Shown here piece after piece: positions 39,001 through 51,000 of a DNA stretch of 64,000 nt. A model generated the notes under the pieces. The model was not told the DNA's origin, did not search any database, and saw only the letters and a list, made by a program, of their open reading frames with translations. Source of the stretch: Chamaea fasciata (lineage: Eukaryota; Chordata; Aves; Passeriformes; Sylviidae). The stretch covers positions 54,463,172-54,527,171 of the forward strand of contig JARCOQ010000002.1 of the NCBI GenBank assembly GCA_029207755.1, in the 5' to 3' direction. A program made the translations under genes and the position numbers. Position 1 is the stretch's first letter. Each line of letters begins with the position of its first letter.

Positions 39001-41980
39001 AAGCCATTGTCTGGTTCTCACCAGCTGGTTTTCCCTTTGCTCCTTCCTCAGATAGCTCCTCAACAAATGTTCCCTCCAAAGGAGCTCTTTCAACTTGTTC
39101 ACATTGCTCATCATCACTGCTCATCCACACATTCTCTTTCGCTCGTATATCATCCTCTGCATTTTTTTCTCTGCATCTGCCTGGTCGTACTGATTTTGCA
39201 AACAGTTTGGAACAGAGCAGTGCACCATGTGCCTTGTGAGTTATCAGTAATTGGACTATTCACCCAGGATTGTTGGATACCTTTTTGATGGGATGCCCAA
39301 AGTATTTTCAGTTTGCATTGAGGATGGTGAAGTGCTGGAAGTGGTTGAACCCTCGAAGCAAATGGCTCTGCTCTTGGGTGGTTAAATCAGAAGAAAATAT
39401 TGGGCCTGACCTCTCCCACTACTATCCAGAAGCATTTTACACCTCTATGTGCCTAAATATTATCACTTAATGATCTAAGCAAAATAAGAATTTTAAATAC
39501 TGAAAGGTGGCTTTTTGAAAGGGGATTTTCTCCTTTTTTGCTGTGTGTTGCTAAAGCTTTGGACTTTTACTCACTTGATTTCCTTATGTTCTGTTTTTCC
39601 TACTTGAACAATTTAAAAAATGACAGTGATTTTTCATTTGGAACAACCCTGAAGCCTTTAATCTGAAAATTCTGGTGCCTTTCTGCATCTCACTCTTGTG
39701 AAAGCACAGTGGGGTATTAATCGGCAACACATTTAGTGGATTTAGATATTGGAACTGACAGGCTGAAATCAAGGGGTGCTCTGAGGGTGAAACTGTAGGA
39801 GAAACTCAGTTGTGTGTTGGAGCAGGCAGTGGCGATCCTTCTGTCACCTGAGGACAACCAGCCCCAGGTGATGGAGGACCAGTCCTTGTTCTTGGTGTGC
39901 ACCTGAGATGAATCTGCTTGCTCAGCTAAGTGTAGTTACCTTCACAACAGTGGATAATACTGACCTAAAGAAGTGAAAAGGGATCATTACAGCAAAGTCC
40001 TTCATCCTATTATTAGTGTAAATGTCCACATATATAAACATATGTACTACTAATAGGATTCTCTGTATTTAACAGATTACTTAATTACGTATCAGAAGTC
40101 ATAACTTCTTATGCAATCTGGAAGAGGCCATTTTATGTTGGTGATACTTTTTTCTCAAAGTTACTTGGAAAAGTAATGTTGTAGACAAAAACCGGTAGTA
40201 TTTTCTACCTCTTAAGCCTAGAATAGTCTTCATGCTATTAAAAGTTGTGTTGCAAATTGTATTGCTTGATCAAGTGACTGGACTAGGAGGAATGATCTTG
40301 CAGTGAAATGTGGATTTTCTGGCTGATAGTGTAAGATTTTCATGTGACCAGGTGCATTTTAGTAAACCCACAATTTGTAAAAACACACAGCAGGCAAGAG
40401 AAAAATTTGGCAGTGAGGAATCAGAGGCAGGAAAGATACCAGGACAGACTGAGGGATGACTATGGGTCTGATTTTACCCTAACATACATAACCCACATAG
40501 CTAGTGGATCATAGGGATTTGTAAAGGTGATCCTTGAAAGTATGGTGGTTAGAACCAACTGCAAGAGAAATGGCATTATGGATTCTGCTGCATTTCTCTG
40601 TTTATGAAGGTTGAAGTGAATGAACAGATTTTTTATCGCTGTCCTCATCCTAAAACCACAGTGATTAGGCAGAAAAAGGGTTCGTGATACTACTGGGAGA
40701 CAGCAGACAAGAAGTTAACCACATGAGATTGCTTTGGGGCTATTTCAAAGCCATGTCCATAGTGGTTTTCACAGACACGAGGAATCAATGCGTGACTTCA
40801 GCAGAGCATTGAATTTGAAGCCCCGATAGGCTATGCATAACTCTGTGTTTTTACATAGGGCTATAGCAAATCTAGTTGTTTTTTTGAATTATGCAGTGTG
40901 AATTTTAGTTTGGGAATGGCATATTTCTGACTTTTTTTCCCTCATTTGATTACTGTAGCTACAGCAACTACTTCCCAGGATCAACTCGGGTTTCCATTCT
41001 ATTCAATTTAAATAGTTGTTTGGTTGATTAATACTTAAAGAGACATAGGACACTATAGTCATTCTCACAAATATAGAATAATAGATAGTCTGTCTCCTGA
41101 ACAGTTTCCTCCTGAATAGATGCAGGGGACAGTAGGTGCATGAAAAAGCAGATGGGGATAATGTGCATCATCTGGCAGTGTATTTAATGATGCCATAAAA
41201 GAAAGTGAACTTTCACTGACTGGTTATTAAGAAAAGTGCCTGTAAAATGAAAGTCTAATCCTTGCTCCTCTTTTATATCTTTCATGAGAGGAAAGGTAGG
41301 AAAACTCCTTCTGGCCACACATGCCTAAAGCCACCCAACCTCAGGCAGTAACTTAGACACTTTGGGAGGAAAATCCTTAAACTCCCCACATATCCAGGGA
41401 GAGAAGTAGCTGACTTTCGGGAAGCCAGACCTGCTGACCTGCTGCTCTGAGCACCTTGTGAAGGAGCTTCTCTCCATCCTTCAACCTTTTAAGGTTGAGC
41501 AGCCTCATCATTAGGTATCCAAAGATAAGTGGTGCAAATCTCCCCTGGGGCAGCGGCTCCAGCCCAGAGCCCTGGGAAGCACCCAGGGCTGCTTCTCTGC
41601 CAGCACTGCTGAAGAAATGACTTGTGAATTGTATTTCCACGGGGGAATAACAAGAACCAGCACAATTTAGTCTGTTTTGTCCATGAGAAACAGGAGTCAG
41701 CAGAGGTAGAATTTAATTCCAGTTGAATTAGTATAAATAAAATAGTTGTCATTTTGAGCAGGGCCTGGCAAAATAACAGGAGGGACATGGAATTGTATCA
41801 CATCTACACAGGATTTTAACCCTTCACTTGATTTCAGGATACAGAGAGGAGCTGGGTTTTCAGCTATGGCAAGCTTTTCCAGAACTTTGAAAACTCAAGT
41901 AGAAACCTCTCTGTGATGTGTTTCATCACAGTTGCAAACTCAAAAGGCATCAAATGAAAACAAGTGTCTTCTCCTTGCAG
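33073..41980. other. Large 5' intron of LCP1
   Basis: Runs from the candidate noncoding exon to the first coding exon. No repeat or exon was recognised apart from a T run near 35317. A 185-codon frame at 38731-39288 reflects a pyrimidine-rich tract. Confidence 0.5.
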
Positions 41981-42071
41981 ACCTGCCACTCACAAAAGTA
42001 AGAAATGGCATCGACAGCACACTTCTCCGAGGAGGAGATGGCAGAGCTCCGGGAGGCTTTCAGCAAAGTTG
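41981..42071 (+). CDS. LCP1: LCP1 first coding exon (5'UTR end plus residues 1-22)
   Basis: The acceptor is CTCCTTGCAG ending at 41980; the donor GTGAGT starts at 42072. The ATG is at 42005 after 24 nt of leader. It encodes [19 protein letters not shown] and on to the first base of Asp23, the first calcium ligand of EF-hand 1. The human phosphoserine-5 context (ARGS) is not kept: residues 3-8 read STAHFS. Confidence 0.97.
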
Positions 42072-45000
42072 GTGAGTGCAGCCAGCAGCAAAGGCACTGC
42101 TGAGGTGTGAACCTTCTCATGGTCTGACTGACCAGCTGTGAGGAAAGCGAGTTTGCCCCAGCGCCTATCTGTTGTGTGACAGCAACCACAGATAGCCCTT
42201 TTCCCGCCCCTGCAGGCCTCCCTGATGAAACCACATCATCGCACTGCAGAGCACTGGCCTTTTAAAGAGGGGGGTGCTGGGGCTCCAGCAGAGCCTCTTT
42301 TTATTTTATGAAAAAGATTGAAGAGCTGTATAGCAAACCATGTTGGAAATATTGTCAAGTGTTTTCCCAAGAATATTGTTAATCCATGACAAATTATTTG
42401 GAAGGCAAAAAGGTTTTATTTTAATGTAAATTCAGTATTCCTTATGGGAAGGAAGAGTGTGGAGAAGACAAATGTGCAAATGGTTTAAAAATTTGTAATA
42501 CCTTCACAATGACCTTTCAAGCCCCATATTTCTACTTTGTGTTTTCTTTCCAAACCCTTAAACATCTCATCTGATTTGTCTCCATTAAAGTCACACAGAC
42601 CCATCACTTTCTACCCAAATTCTAAGAAAAGGTCCTTCTGCCTCTCACAGCTCACTTAACTTCTATCAGCAGATCTATCAGCCTCACTGGATTATGTACT
42701 CATCAGTTGTCCTTGCTGATTCAGGTGGTGGTTGGTGGATTTCTGAGCACACAATAGTCTAGGCTGGCAATCTTAAAAATCTGGTCCCTGTGAGTGTCCT
42801 GTACACCCAATGCACTGACAGGGCAAATCACAGAATCCTACCATGGTTTGGCTTGGAAGGGACCTTAAAGATTATCTACCCCACTGCCATGGCACGGACA
42901 CCTTCCACTAAATCTGGTTGCTCCTCCAAGTGCTGGAAAGGAGCTCTCATTCCTTTCCCAGACATTTCCCTCTCCAAGTCCAGGTCCTTTTGTTGTGTGT
43001 CATGGTGAAATGGATAGGATTCTCTTTGCAATCTGTATTAATCCGTGCTGCTGGTGCTGAGAGCTGAGTGTCTTTTTACAGCATGCACCAAGTGACTCAA
43101 ATTGCAACTTACTATGCAGGAAATCACCACACACTGCTTTGAAATAACCTCAGCCTCCAGGTGGGGAAAAGGAGCCTGCAGAAAAATAAGGACAGAGCTA
43201 CTTAAAAGCCAAATATAACCATTAATAAAATAACCATATATAACTATATATACATTTATCTATGTCATAACCATAGCGTTTTAACAGAAACTCTTCACAT
43301 GATAAACTCAGTTTGTTTTTTTTATCTGTGGAGCTTTTCACTATGTGGAGAATGAAGGACTATTAACCAGTATTGGTGATCTTCTCATCAAATACTACTC
43401 AGGATCTTGCAGGAAGCTCAGCAGGAACATTCATGTTAGCACTGTCACAGATAAACACAGAAGTTTTTTTTTGAGGATGACCATATGCAGTTCCAGCTTA
43501 CTTCTGATGTTATTAGATGCAGAAAACAGGCCAAAATCACAAATTATATCTATGCATAAGTGCATATGTATATTGTGTCAATTTTATGTTCTTTAGCTGT
43601 TCTGTAGACAGGATGCTTCCTCTATAGATCACATTTGTCAATGTGTATGCCTTGAAGTGGCAATTATATCCATTTAAACCTAGCTCTGTTAAGATATTTG
43701 TATGTCTAAAAGTTTAAATTTATCACTGTGAGGTTTTGTTTGTTTAAAAGTGATTGCAATTCTTTCTTGGATGTGAACAACACCAAAACAATTGAAAATA
43801 CCAGATTTCAAGACAACAAATCTTTGTATATAATGTACCTTTCCTTGGATAAAATTAAAATAGCCTTTATGTGCAGAAAATGTCATTGGGCTGATGTGGA
43901 ATTTAAAAGTTTGTTTTAATCTTTGCAGATATCAGCGGGAATGGCTTCATTGATACCAATGATTTAACAGAGGTGTTGAAGGCTGCCAATCTCCCTCTCC
44001 CAGGATATAAAGCCAGAGAGCTCATTCAGAGTCTGACAACCACAGGGAATGGCAGGATCAGTTTTGATGAATTTATTTCAGTAAGTGAGATGTTATTTAT
44101 TTCAGTCACTCAGGGTAGTTCCCAGGGCACAGCAGAGGCACAAGCACAGGGTCTCATGGGCACCTCATTAATCCAGTGAATCTCCTCACCGGAAAAGCAG
44201 AAAGTAACCAAATTAGAAATTCTGCAATTAACTGGGAGAAGTTATATGAATACAGCTGCTCATTGCATAGATGTCATATCTTTCAGTTTGGTTGATGCAG
44301 CAAGATGAAGTTTTTCAATTATATGCTGCAAAGAGATGATGTTCTGGCTAGATGATTACAAAAAGTGTAAGCAGATCGAAACTGAAAACTTTATGGTGAT
44401 GCCTTGGGAAGGCTGACCTGAAACAGAGACTGGACAGAGCTAGAAAATCAAGTGGGTACTTATTGAAAGGCCTCTAGGATTTGCCTCGGGCAGGACAGGG
44501 CCTTACCAGGGCTACACCCAGGGTGGACCAAGAATGGTCACAAAATGGACGACCAGTCATGAGGTCTTACATTTTTATAAGTTTTGGTCCATTTGCATAT
44601 TGGGGTTTACTTGTCCAATTACAGCTTCAGGTTGTGAGGTCCCTTCCTTCTTGTTTTCTCTCTTCAGTCCACCATTGTTTATGATATTGGGCCTTAAAAT
44701 TTTACTCATCATCCTTGGTCTTCAGCAGGAAAAGGATTTGTTTTGTCTACTCTGTGAAGGGAGCTCACTGGCACTTAATATGAGGCTCAGAACTGCACCC
44801 CTAGGCAGCACAGAATCTGAAAAACATGAAAACTAAAACTTACGGTATCAATGGGGCCTTTTTTAATCCAAAAACTTCTTCTTTTTCTGGTCTGAACTGG
44901 GTCAAAAGCAAATGCTAAAATTGTGGATTTTCCCTCAGGATGGAGAAGTAGGTTTTTACTTGCTCTTTCTTCAAGCCCAGACTACTCTGCTCCAAAGTAA

Positions 45001-48000
45001 CATTTTTGTTACTTGGCTGATCTTTGTTCCCTGATTTGGAAGCATAAAAGCTGAGTATAATCCTTTTGTACCTCAGCAGATACATGGAAACCCACTGAAA
45101 ATACTCAATCTGCCCTTCCCTATTTATGAAGCAAAGAGAATGTGTCTCCTGGCCCAAGAACTCACTGTTTTAGCTTGGTTTAATTCTCCAAAATTCTAAA
45201 ATCCTCTCTCTTGCTTGAAAGATTTTCCAAGACCTGAAGAGCGATGATGTTGCTAAGTCATTCCGGAAGCAAATCAACAAGAAGGAGGGGATCTGCGCTA
45301 TCGGGGGGACATCGGAGCAGTCCAGTGCTGGCACCCAACACTCCTACTCAGGTGGGTGCAGCTATCCCACACTGATGGCAGCAAGTGAGCCACAGCTGCA
45401 GCAGCACAAGCACCTGCCCACTGCTGTCTCTGCTCACCAGGGAGGCAAGGCACAGGTTCTCTGCTGCTGCTAACCTATTTCCCTGTACATTTTACCAGGC
45501 ACCCATTCTGTGAACTCCCTTTGCAACCAGATAGTTCCTGACTTTTTCCCATGGAGGGCACAACCCCATCAGGGCTCTTCTCCCGGCCTGTTTCTGCAAG
45601 CTGAAAGTTGGTTGCTTTTATTACCTCCTGGGCACAGTCCACTCTGATGCAGTTCCATAAGGAAGATGTCCCACCCCTGGCTATGTGCTGCAGGGGCAAG
45701 AGTAGGGGACTGACTCTCTCTGGGGAAGGGAGAACAGAGGATGCTCCCAAGGCCTCCGTCTACCTTTATCCCAGAGAGCACCTGCTCTGAGCCACTGGGA
45801 GCCAAGTGAGGTGCTGCTGGTACAGGATAGCTGTGCCTCAGCCCTGTTGAACTACAGGCACATCTGCCCATTACCCTCTGAATGCTCTTTGTCAGAACCC
45901 AATCCTGGCCAGGATTTTCTAGAAATTCCACTTGAAGAGGATGTAATGTACAAAACAGAATTGTTTGAAGTTATGGGGGATTTCTGTTTAGCAGAGTGGT
46001 ACAAAAATGCATTCAAATTACGTTGAAAGCACAAATTACTCCTTGCAGAGCTTAACATCTGCACCACATGGACTTCATTACCAGTCTCTATAACATGCCT
46101 GCCCTCATGACCCAGGCAACCCCAGTGAGTGGGAAGGGATATTGAAGGAGTATTAACTAGCCCAAGCCCGCTACTGTCCTCAGCTCATTTGCTTGTCTCC
46201 TGAGAGCCTCTTCCATGCAGGGTTTTGCTGATCAGTCACACTGGTGGGAAAGGCTCCCCCAGGAGTTCTGCCTTTGTGAGTAAAATGATGGTAGAGGTAC
46301 TGCACAGCAAACTGATGGATTTGACGTTGTGTCCACAGAGGAAGAAAAATATGCCTTTGTCAACTGGATTAACAAAGCCCTTGAGAAGGACCCTGACTGC
46401 AAGCATGTGGTGCCAATGAATCCAGAAACAGATGACCTCTTCCAGGCAGTCGGTGATGGCATAGTGCTTTGGTAAACAAAACCTTTCTTTCTCACAGACG
46501 GGAACCATGAGTCTGCAAAAACTCACATTTCTGTTTAAACAGAACCTGCTGAATTTACATTAAGCTCAGGAGCATTTGCAGACTCAAGGACTTGATAATA
46601 CTAGGGTTTTGGTGCTGCTTTTACCTTCAAAAATCTAAAGCATATTTCATGCTTAATGAGAATTTTTCCTTGCCTCTAGACACTTACAATTAGATGAACT
46701 CAGTGAAATTTGAGGAGCTGCTTGGTTTCATTTTTGCCCAAGGACTTTTGGTGTTTCACACAAAGCAGCACGAAATAGTGAGTGCTTCCACAGACCTTTT
46801 CTGCACAATAAACTTCTCACACAACTTCACCTTGTGGGGTTCTTGGCTTCACACCTATAGTACAATCTGTATGTAGCCCAAAATAATTAAGTATTGAGTG
46901 TGTGGCTCTGTGTGTGTATGTAGAAGCAGAGGGTGATTATCTATTTTTGTCAAGTAATTCTCCAACTCTTAGACTTGTCCCGCAATGTAGAGACAAAAGC
47001 TATACCTGTATTTTGTGCACACATGGTTTAGTGTAATTCTTGTTATTTTTTTTCTTTTATTTCCAGTAAGATGATCAACTTTTCAGTGCCAGATACCATT
47101 GATGAGAGAACAATCAACAAAAAGAAACTCACGCCCTTCACAATACAGGTACTAAACCACAACAAAATTCTTTGCTTTTCCCCTCAGGATGCTTTTGTGT
47201 AATCACTTAGAGGAAAGGCTGGTTATGCCCAACACAGTCAGGCAAAGTTGTTTGTGGCACAGTGAGATCTCAGGTCCATTTACATTTCTTTCCAAACATA
47301 CGAGGAACCTGACTGACCAAACACAACAAATAATGTTCACCAGATCAGAGCTTTAGATACTTCTGTGGTAGGTGCCAAATGAATGCAAGAGCACAGAGAT
47401 AATACAGTCTGTATCAAACAATTGCAGTTAGAGTAGCTCTCAGAAGGCTGAATCTCTCTTTTAAGGCATGACAATGGACTTGAACTCACAACTGCTGTTG
47501 TTGCAGTCTGATGTCCTCACCAAAATATTAACTGTGTCCCGGAAATACCAGTGCAACATGCCTGAAATCAGGCCATTTTGTTGCATGCCTTTTACAAGCC
47601 AGTATTTCACCCTGAACATTGAATCCCTCCTTTATTTCTGTCACATGCACATGTATGTGATTTTTTAAATGGACAATTTATTAATTTTCACTACCTAAAG
47701 TTTATTGTGTTTCTCACACAGCAGTATGTAGAGATATTTTTTTATATGAACAACATCTATGTACCTGGTACAGGGTATAAATAGATACGTGGAATAGATG
47801 TGAACCTAACCCAGTTTAGCCCTCAGCTACTCTGATGGGACATTAGCCAGACTCAAGTAAGCTTAGAAGCCATTAAATTGGATTTTTGTGCTGTATACCT
47901 CATTTTTCAGTTCTAATCGTTTTGGTCAGCAGCATAACTTAGTGATGCAGCTCAGATCAATCCCTGTCACACATAGACATGATTTGATCAATACATCTTC

Positions 48001-51000
48001 CACTTTAACTTAACCCTTTTACAGCTGTCTGCTGGAGAAAAGGTAGTTAATTTGAAATGGTCCAGTTTTTCTAGCTTATGAGACTTTACGCTGTGTAAAT
48101 TTCTTTGCATTTTGTATCTAATCAAATACATCATGACAGCAGTGCTGGAATTCATGTGAAAAATTGCAAATCTGTGTGATCAATTGTATTTTCCAGGCTT
48201 CTTTGCCTGCTTTACTTTCCCTCTGTTTACAAAGCCACCTTTTTGCATAGACCTGAGGATCAGATTTTCTTATCCCCTTTATTTTAAATGGACAGGAAAT
48301 GGTAAAGGAACATAATATTCCTGAAATATCACTTTTATTTCTGCCTGTCACTGTGGATCACTGAATCCCTCAGCTTCCTCTGCACACTCCCAAACCAGGA
48401 GTCCCTACTCCAAAGTTCAAAAAGAAAATGTCCAGATATTACCAGTTCTGACCTTGGCTGAACTGCAAGGCTAAAAACTCATCAGGTTTATTCATACTGA
48501 CTCCTGGGACAGCGTGCTCTTTGCAAACACGGCCAGATAGCAACTTACTTGTATCTTAGGTCTCAGGGGTTTTGCAGAGTCCTTAGGGAGAGGTGAGCCT
48601 GGGATATCTGCCAGCTGATGGGGTTGTAGCTCCTTTCTTCCTCCGTGTGTACAGGACTGAGCAGAGGAGAGTTTGCCCCATGCTGAAGCTCAAGCATTAG
48701 CTCTAGGGAGAGCCTGGCCTTGGTAACCAGAACTGAGTCAGGACATCACTGTGAATGTAGATGTATGCTCTGAGCTCCAGTGCCTTGTGACATGACATTT
48801 GCCACTTCTGCCAAAAAGAGGTCCTTCTGTCTTTGTGTCGAGACCCAGAATCTGCCTGTAATCCCCAGGAGAGCTTGCATTCCAGTTCGCCATTCCTGTG
48901 GCCAGGCATGTGTCCTGAGCTGCATCAGAAGAACTGTGGCCAGCAGATCAAGGGATGTGGTTCTGTCCTTGTATTCCACTCTGGTGTACCCACCTGGAGC
49001 ACTGCCTCAGGAAAGACATGGTTCTGCATACTTAAATGCATTTACAGTGAAGCTGCCTGCAGATTTCACTCATTTTGGCTGTGCTCCCTTCCTGTAGCCT
49101 CAGCTCTCAAGTTCTGCCTCATTCTAAAGTTCTAATGTTTTCCTAGGAAAATCTGAACCTGGCCCTGAACTCTGCTTCAGCCATTGGGTGCCATGTTGTT
49201 AACATTGGAGCTGAAGACTTAAAAGAAGGGAAACCTTACCTGGTTCTGGGTCTTTTATGGCAAGTCATCAAAATTGGACTCTTTGCCGACATAGAGATCA
49301 GCAGGAATGAAGGTATGTATGGCTCTTCCTTTCAGAGCTCCACTGTTATCACTGCAGAGTCTTTAGGATAAAGCTCTTTAAAAGAAAAGAAAATACTGAT
49401 TTCAATTTTTTTCTTCAAGAATTTGTTGTCTGTTTTCTTGACTGATTTAATTTTCCTTGCTTTTCACAAGTTTCTGCACTTAAAAGTCCAAGGCTTTCTA
49501 CAGAGTTGTGTGTTCAGAGTCTTTTCATGCTTATTGGGTCAGGAATGGTGGTCTACATCCAAGTATATTGGTGTTTTGGCACTAAATCTGGGATAAGGAA
49601 GTCTGCTTTCAGGAAGCTTGGCTCCTTCTTGCTCTTGAATGCCAAACATCTTTCATTGTGAAATCATAAGTATAGAATCATAGAATAATTTAGGCTGGAA
49701 GGAACCTGTAGAGGTGCACCTTGGAGATCTGTCTCAACCATCCAACTACCTGCTTTCAGCAGTATAACATCTTAAGTATAACATCTTAAGGTCAGATGAG
49801 GTTGCTCAGGGCTTTTTCCAGTGTTTTCTGGGCAGCCTGTTCCAGAGCCCAACCACTCTTACTCTGATTTTTTTTTCCTGGGTGGAATTTCCCTTCCGGA
49901 ACCTTGTGTCCATGGCTTCTCATCCTTTTCCTGTGCATACTGGAAACATGCAGATCTGGCCCCTCTGCAATGGTTGCAGACAATACTTGCTCCCCTCTCA
50001 AACCTCTTTCCAGTCTAAACAATCCCAGTTTTCTCATCCTCTTCCCTTATATCACAAACTTCCATCCAAACATTTTCATGTCCTTCCACTAAACTTGCTT
50101 CAGTTTGTCAATGTCGATTTTGTACTGGGGAGCCAGAAACTGGACACAGCATTCCAAGTGTGTCTCCCTAATGCCAAAATTCTCCATGAATTAGCTTCAC
50201 CATGAAGACTGTGGGTGTACCTGCAGTCCACACAGCACCTCATCTTGCTGATTTGTTCTCCATGCCTCTGGATAGTCCCTCACCCATCAGTGACACTGCT
50301 TTCCTCCAGTTTCTGTGCAGGTGTTACCTTCATTGGCTCACCCCTTTTAGATTTCTGTCCCTTTCATTGCCAGACCCACCAGTACCCATTCCTTTGCAGC
50401 CTTGCCCTGCTTATTTGCTATTTTTTTTCCTTTCTGGTATTTTCTCCTTCACTTCTCATTTAAGACTTCATCTAAGACTAGACAAGCCAAGAAATTTCTT
50501 TTCAGGTCCTCTCTTTCCCTCATAGCCCTTCTCTGCAGCAGTTTCAGGTAAAACTCCCCTTTCTTGAACATGGGACCTTATATTACCAATGAGCTTTCAT
50601 GAGCACATGATATCAAAGCAATAATACATCCCAACCTCTATGGGAATTACCTGTGATGCACTTAATATCATGTTGTATTTTCCCCATGTCATATCAAATG
50701 GTGGTGGCTCAGAATTGCTTGGAAGACATCTAATACGCTCAAGTTCTCCTCCTTCGTTCATGTGAGCTTTTAGCTGGTAGCAGTAATTCATATTAATTCC
50801 CCAGTGAATGTATTTGATCATGGCACTATTAAATTGCATTCCATTTTTATTACTGTCATCTAGCTCATTCTGTCTGATTTCCTGATCGTCCTCTGTATTG
50901 ACTATGCCACCTAGTCACTATCATCTTCACATTTTTAGCACGTTGCAAGTATTTGTGCCAAGATAATTGATGCAAAAAAAGGGAGAAAACATTAATCCAA

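Noticed and set aside
38731..39288. 185-codon + frame with hydrophobic, Ser/Leu/Phe-rich product
   Set aside because: It is the translation of a long pyrimidine-rich intronic tract; no known membrane family pattern.
44081..44179. Open read-through of 33 codons after LCP1 coding exon 2
   Set aside because: Normal intron after a strong GTAAGT donor; retention would give a short EF-hand-only product, but nothing supports it.
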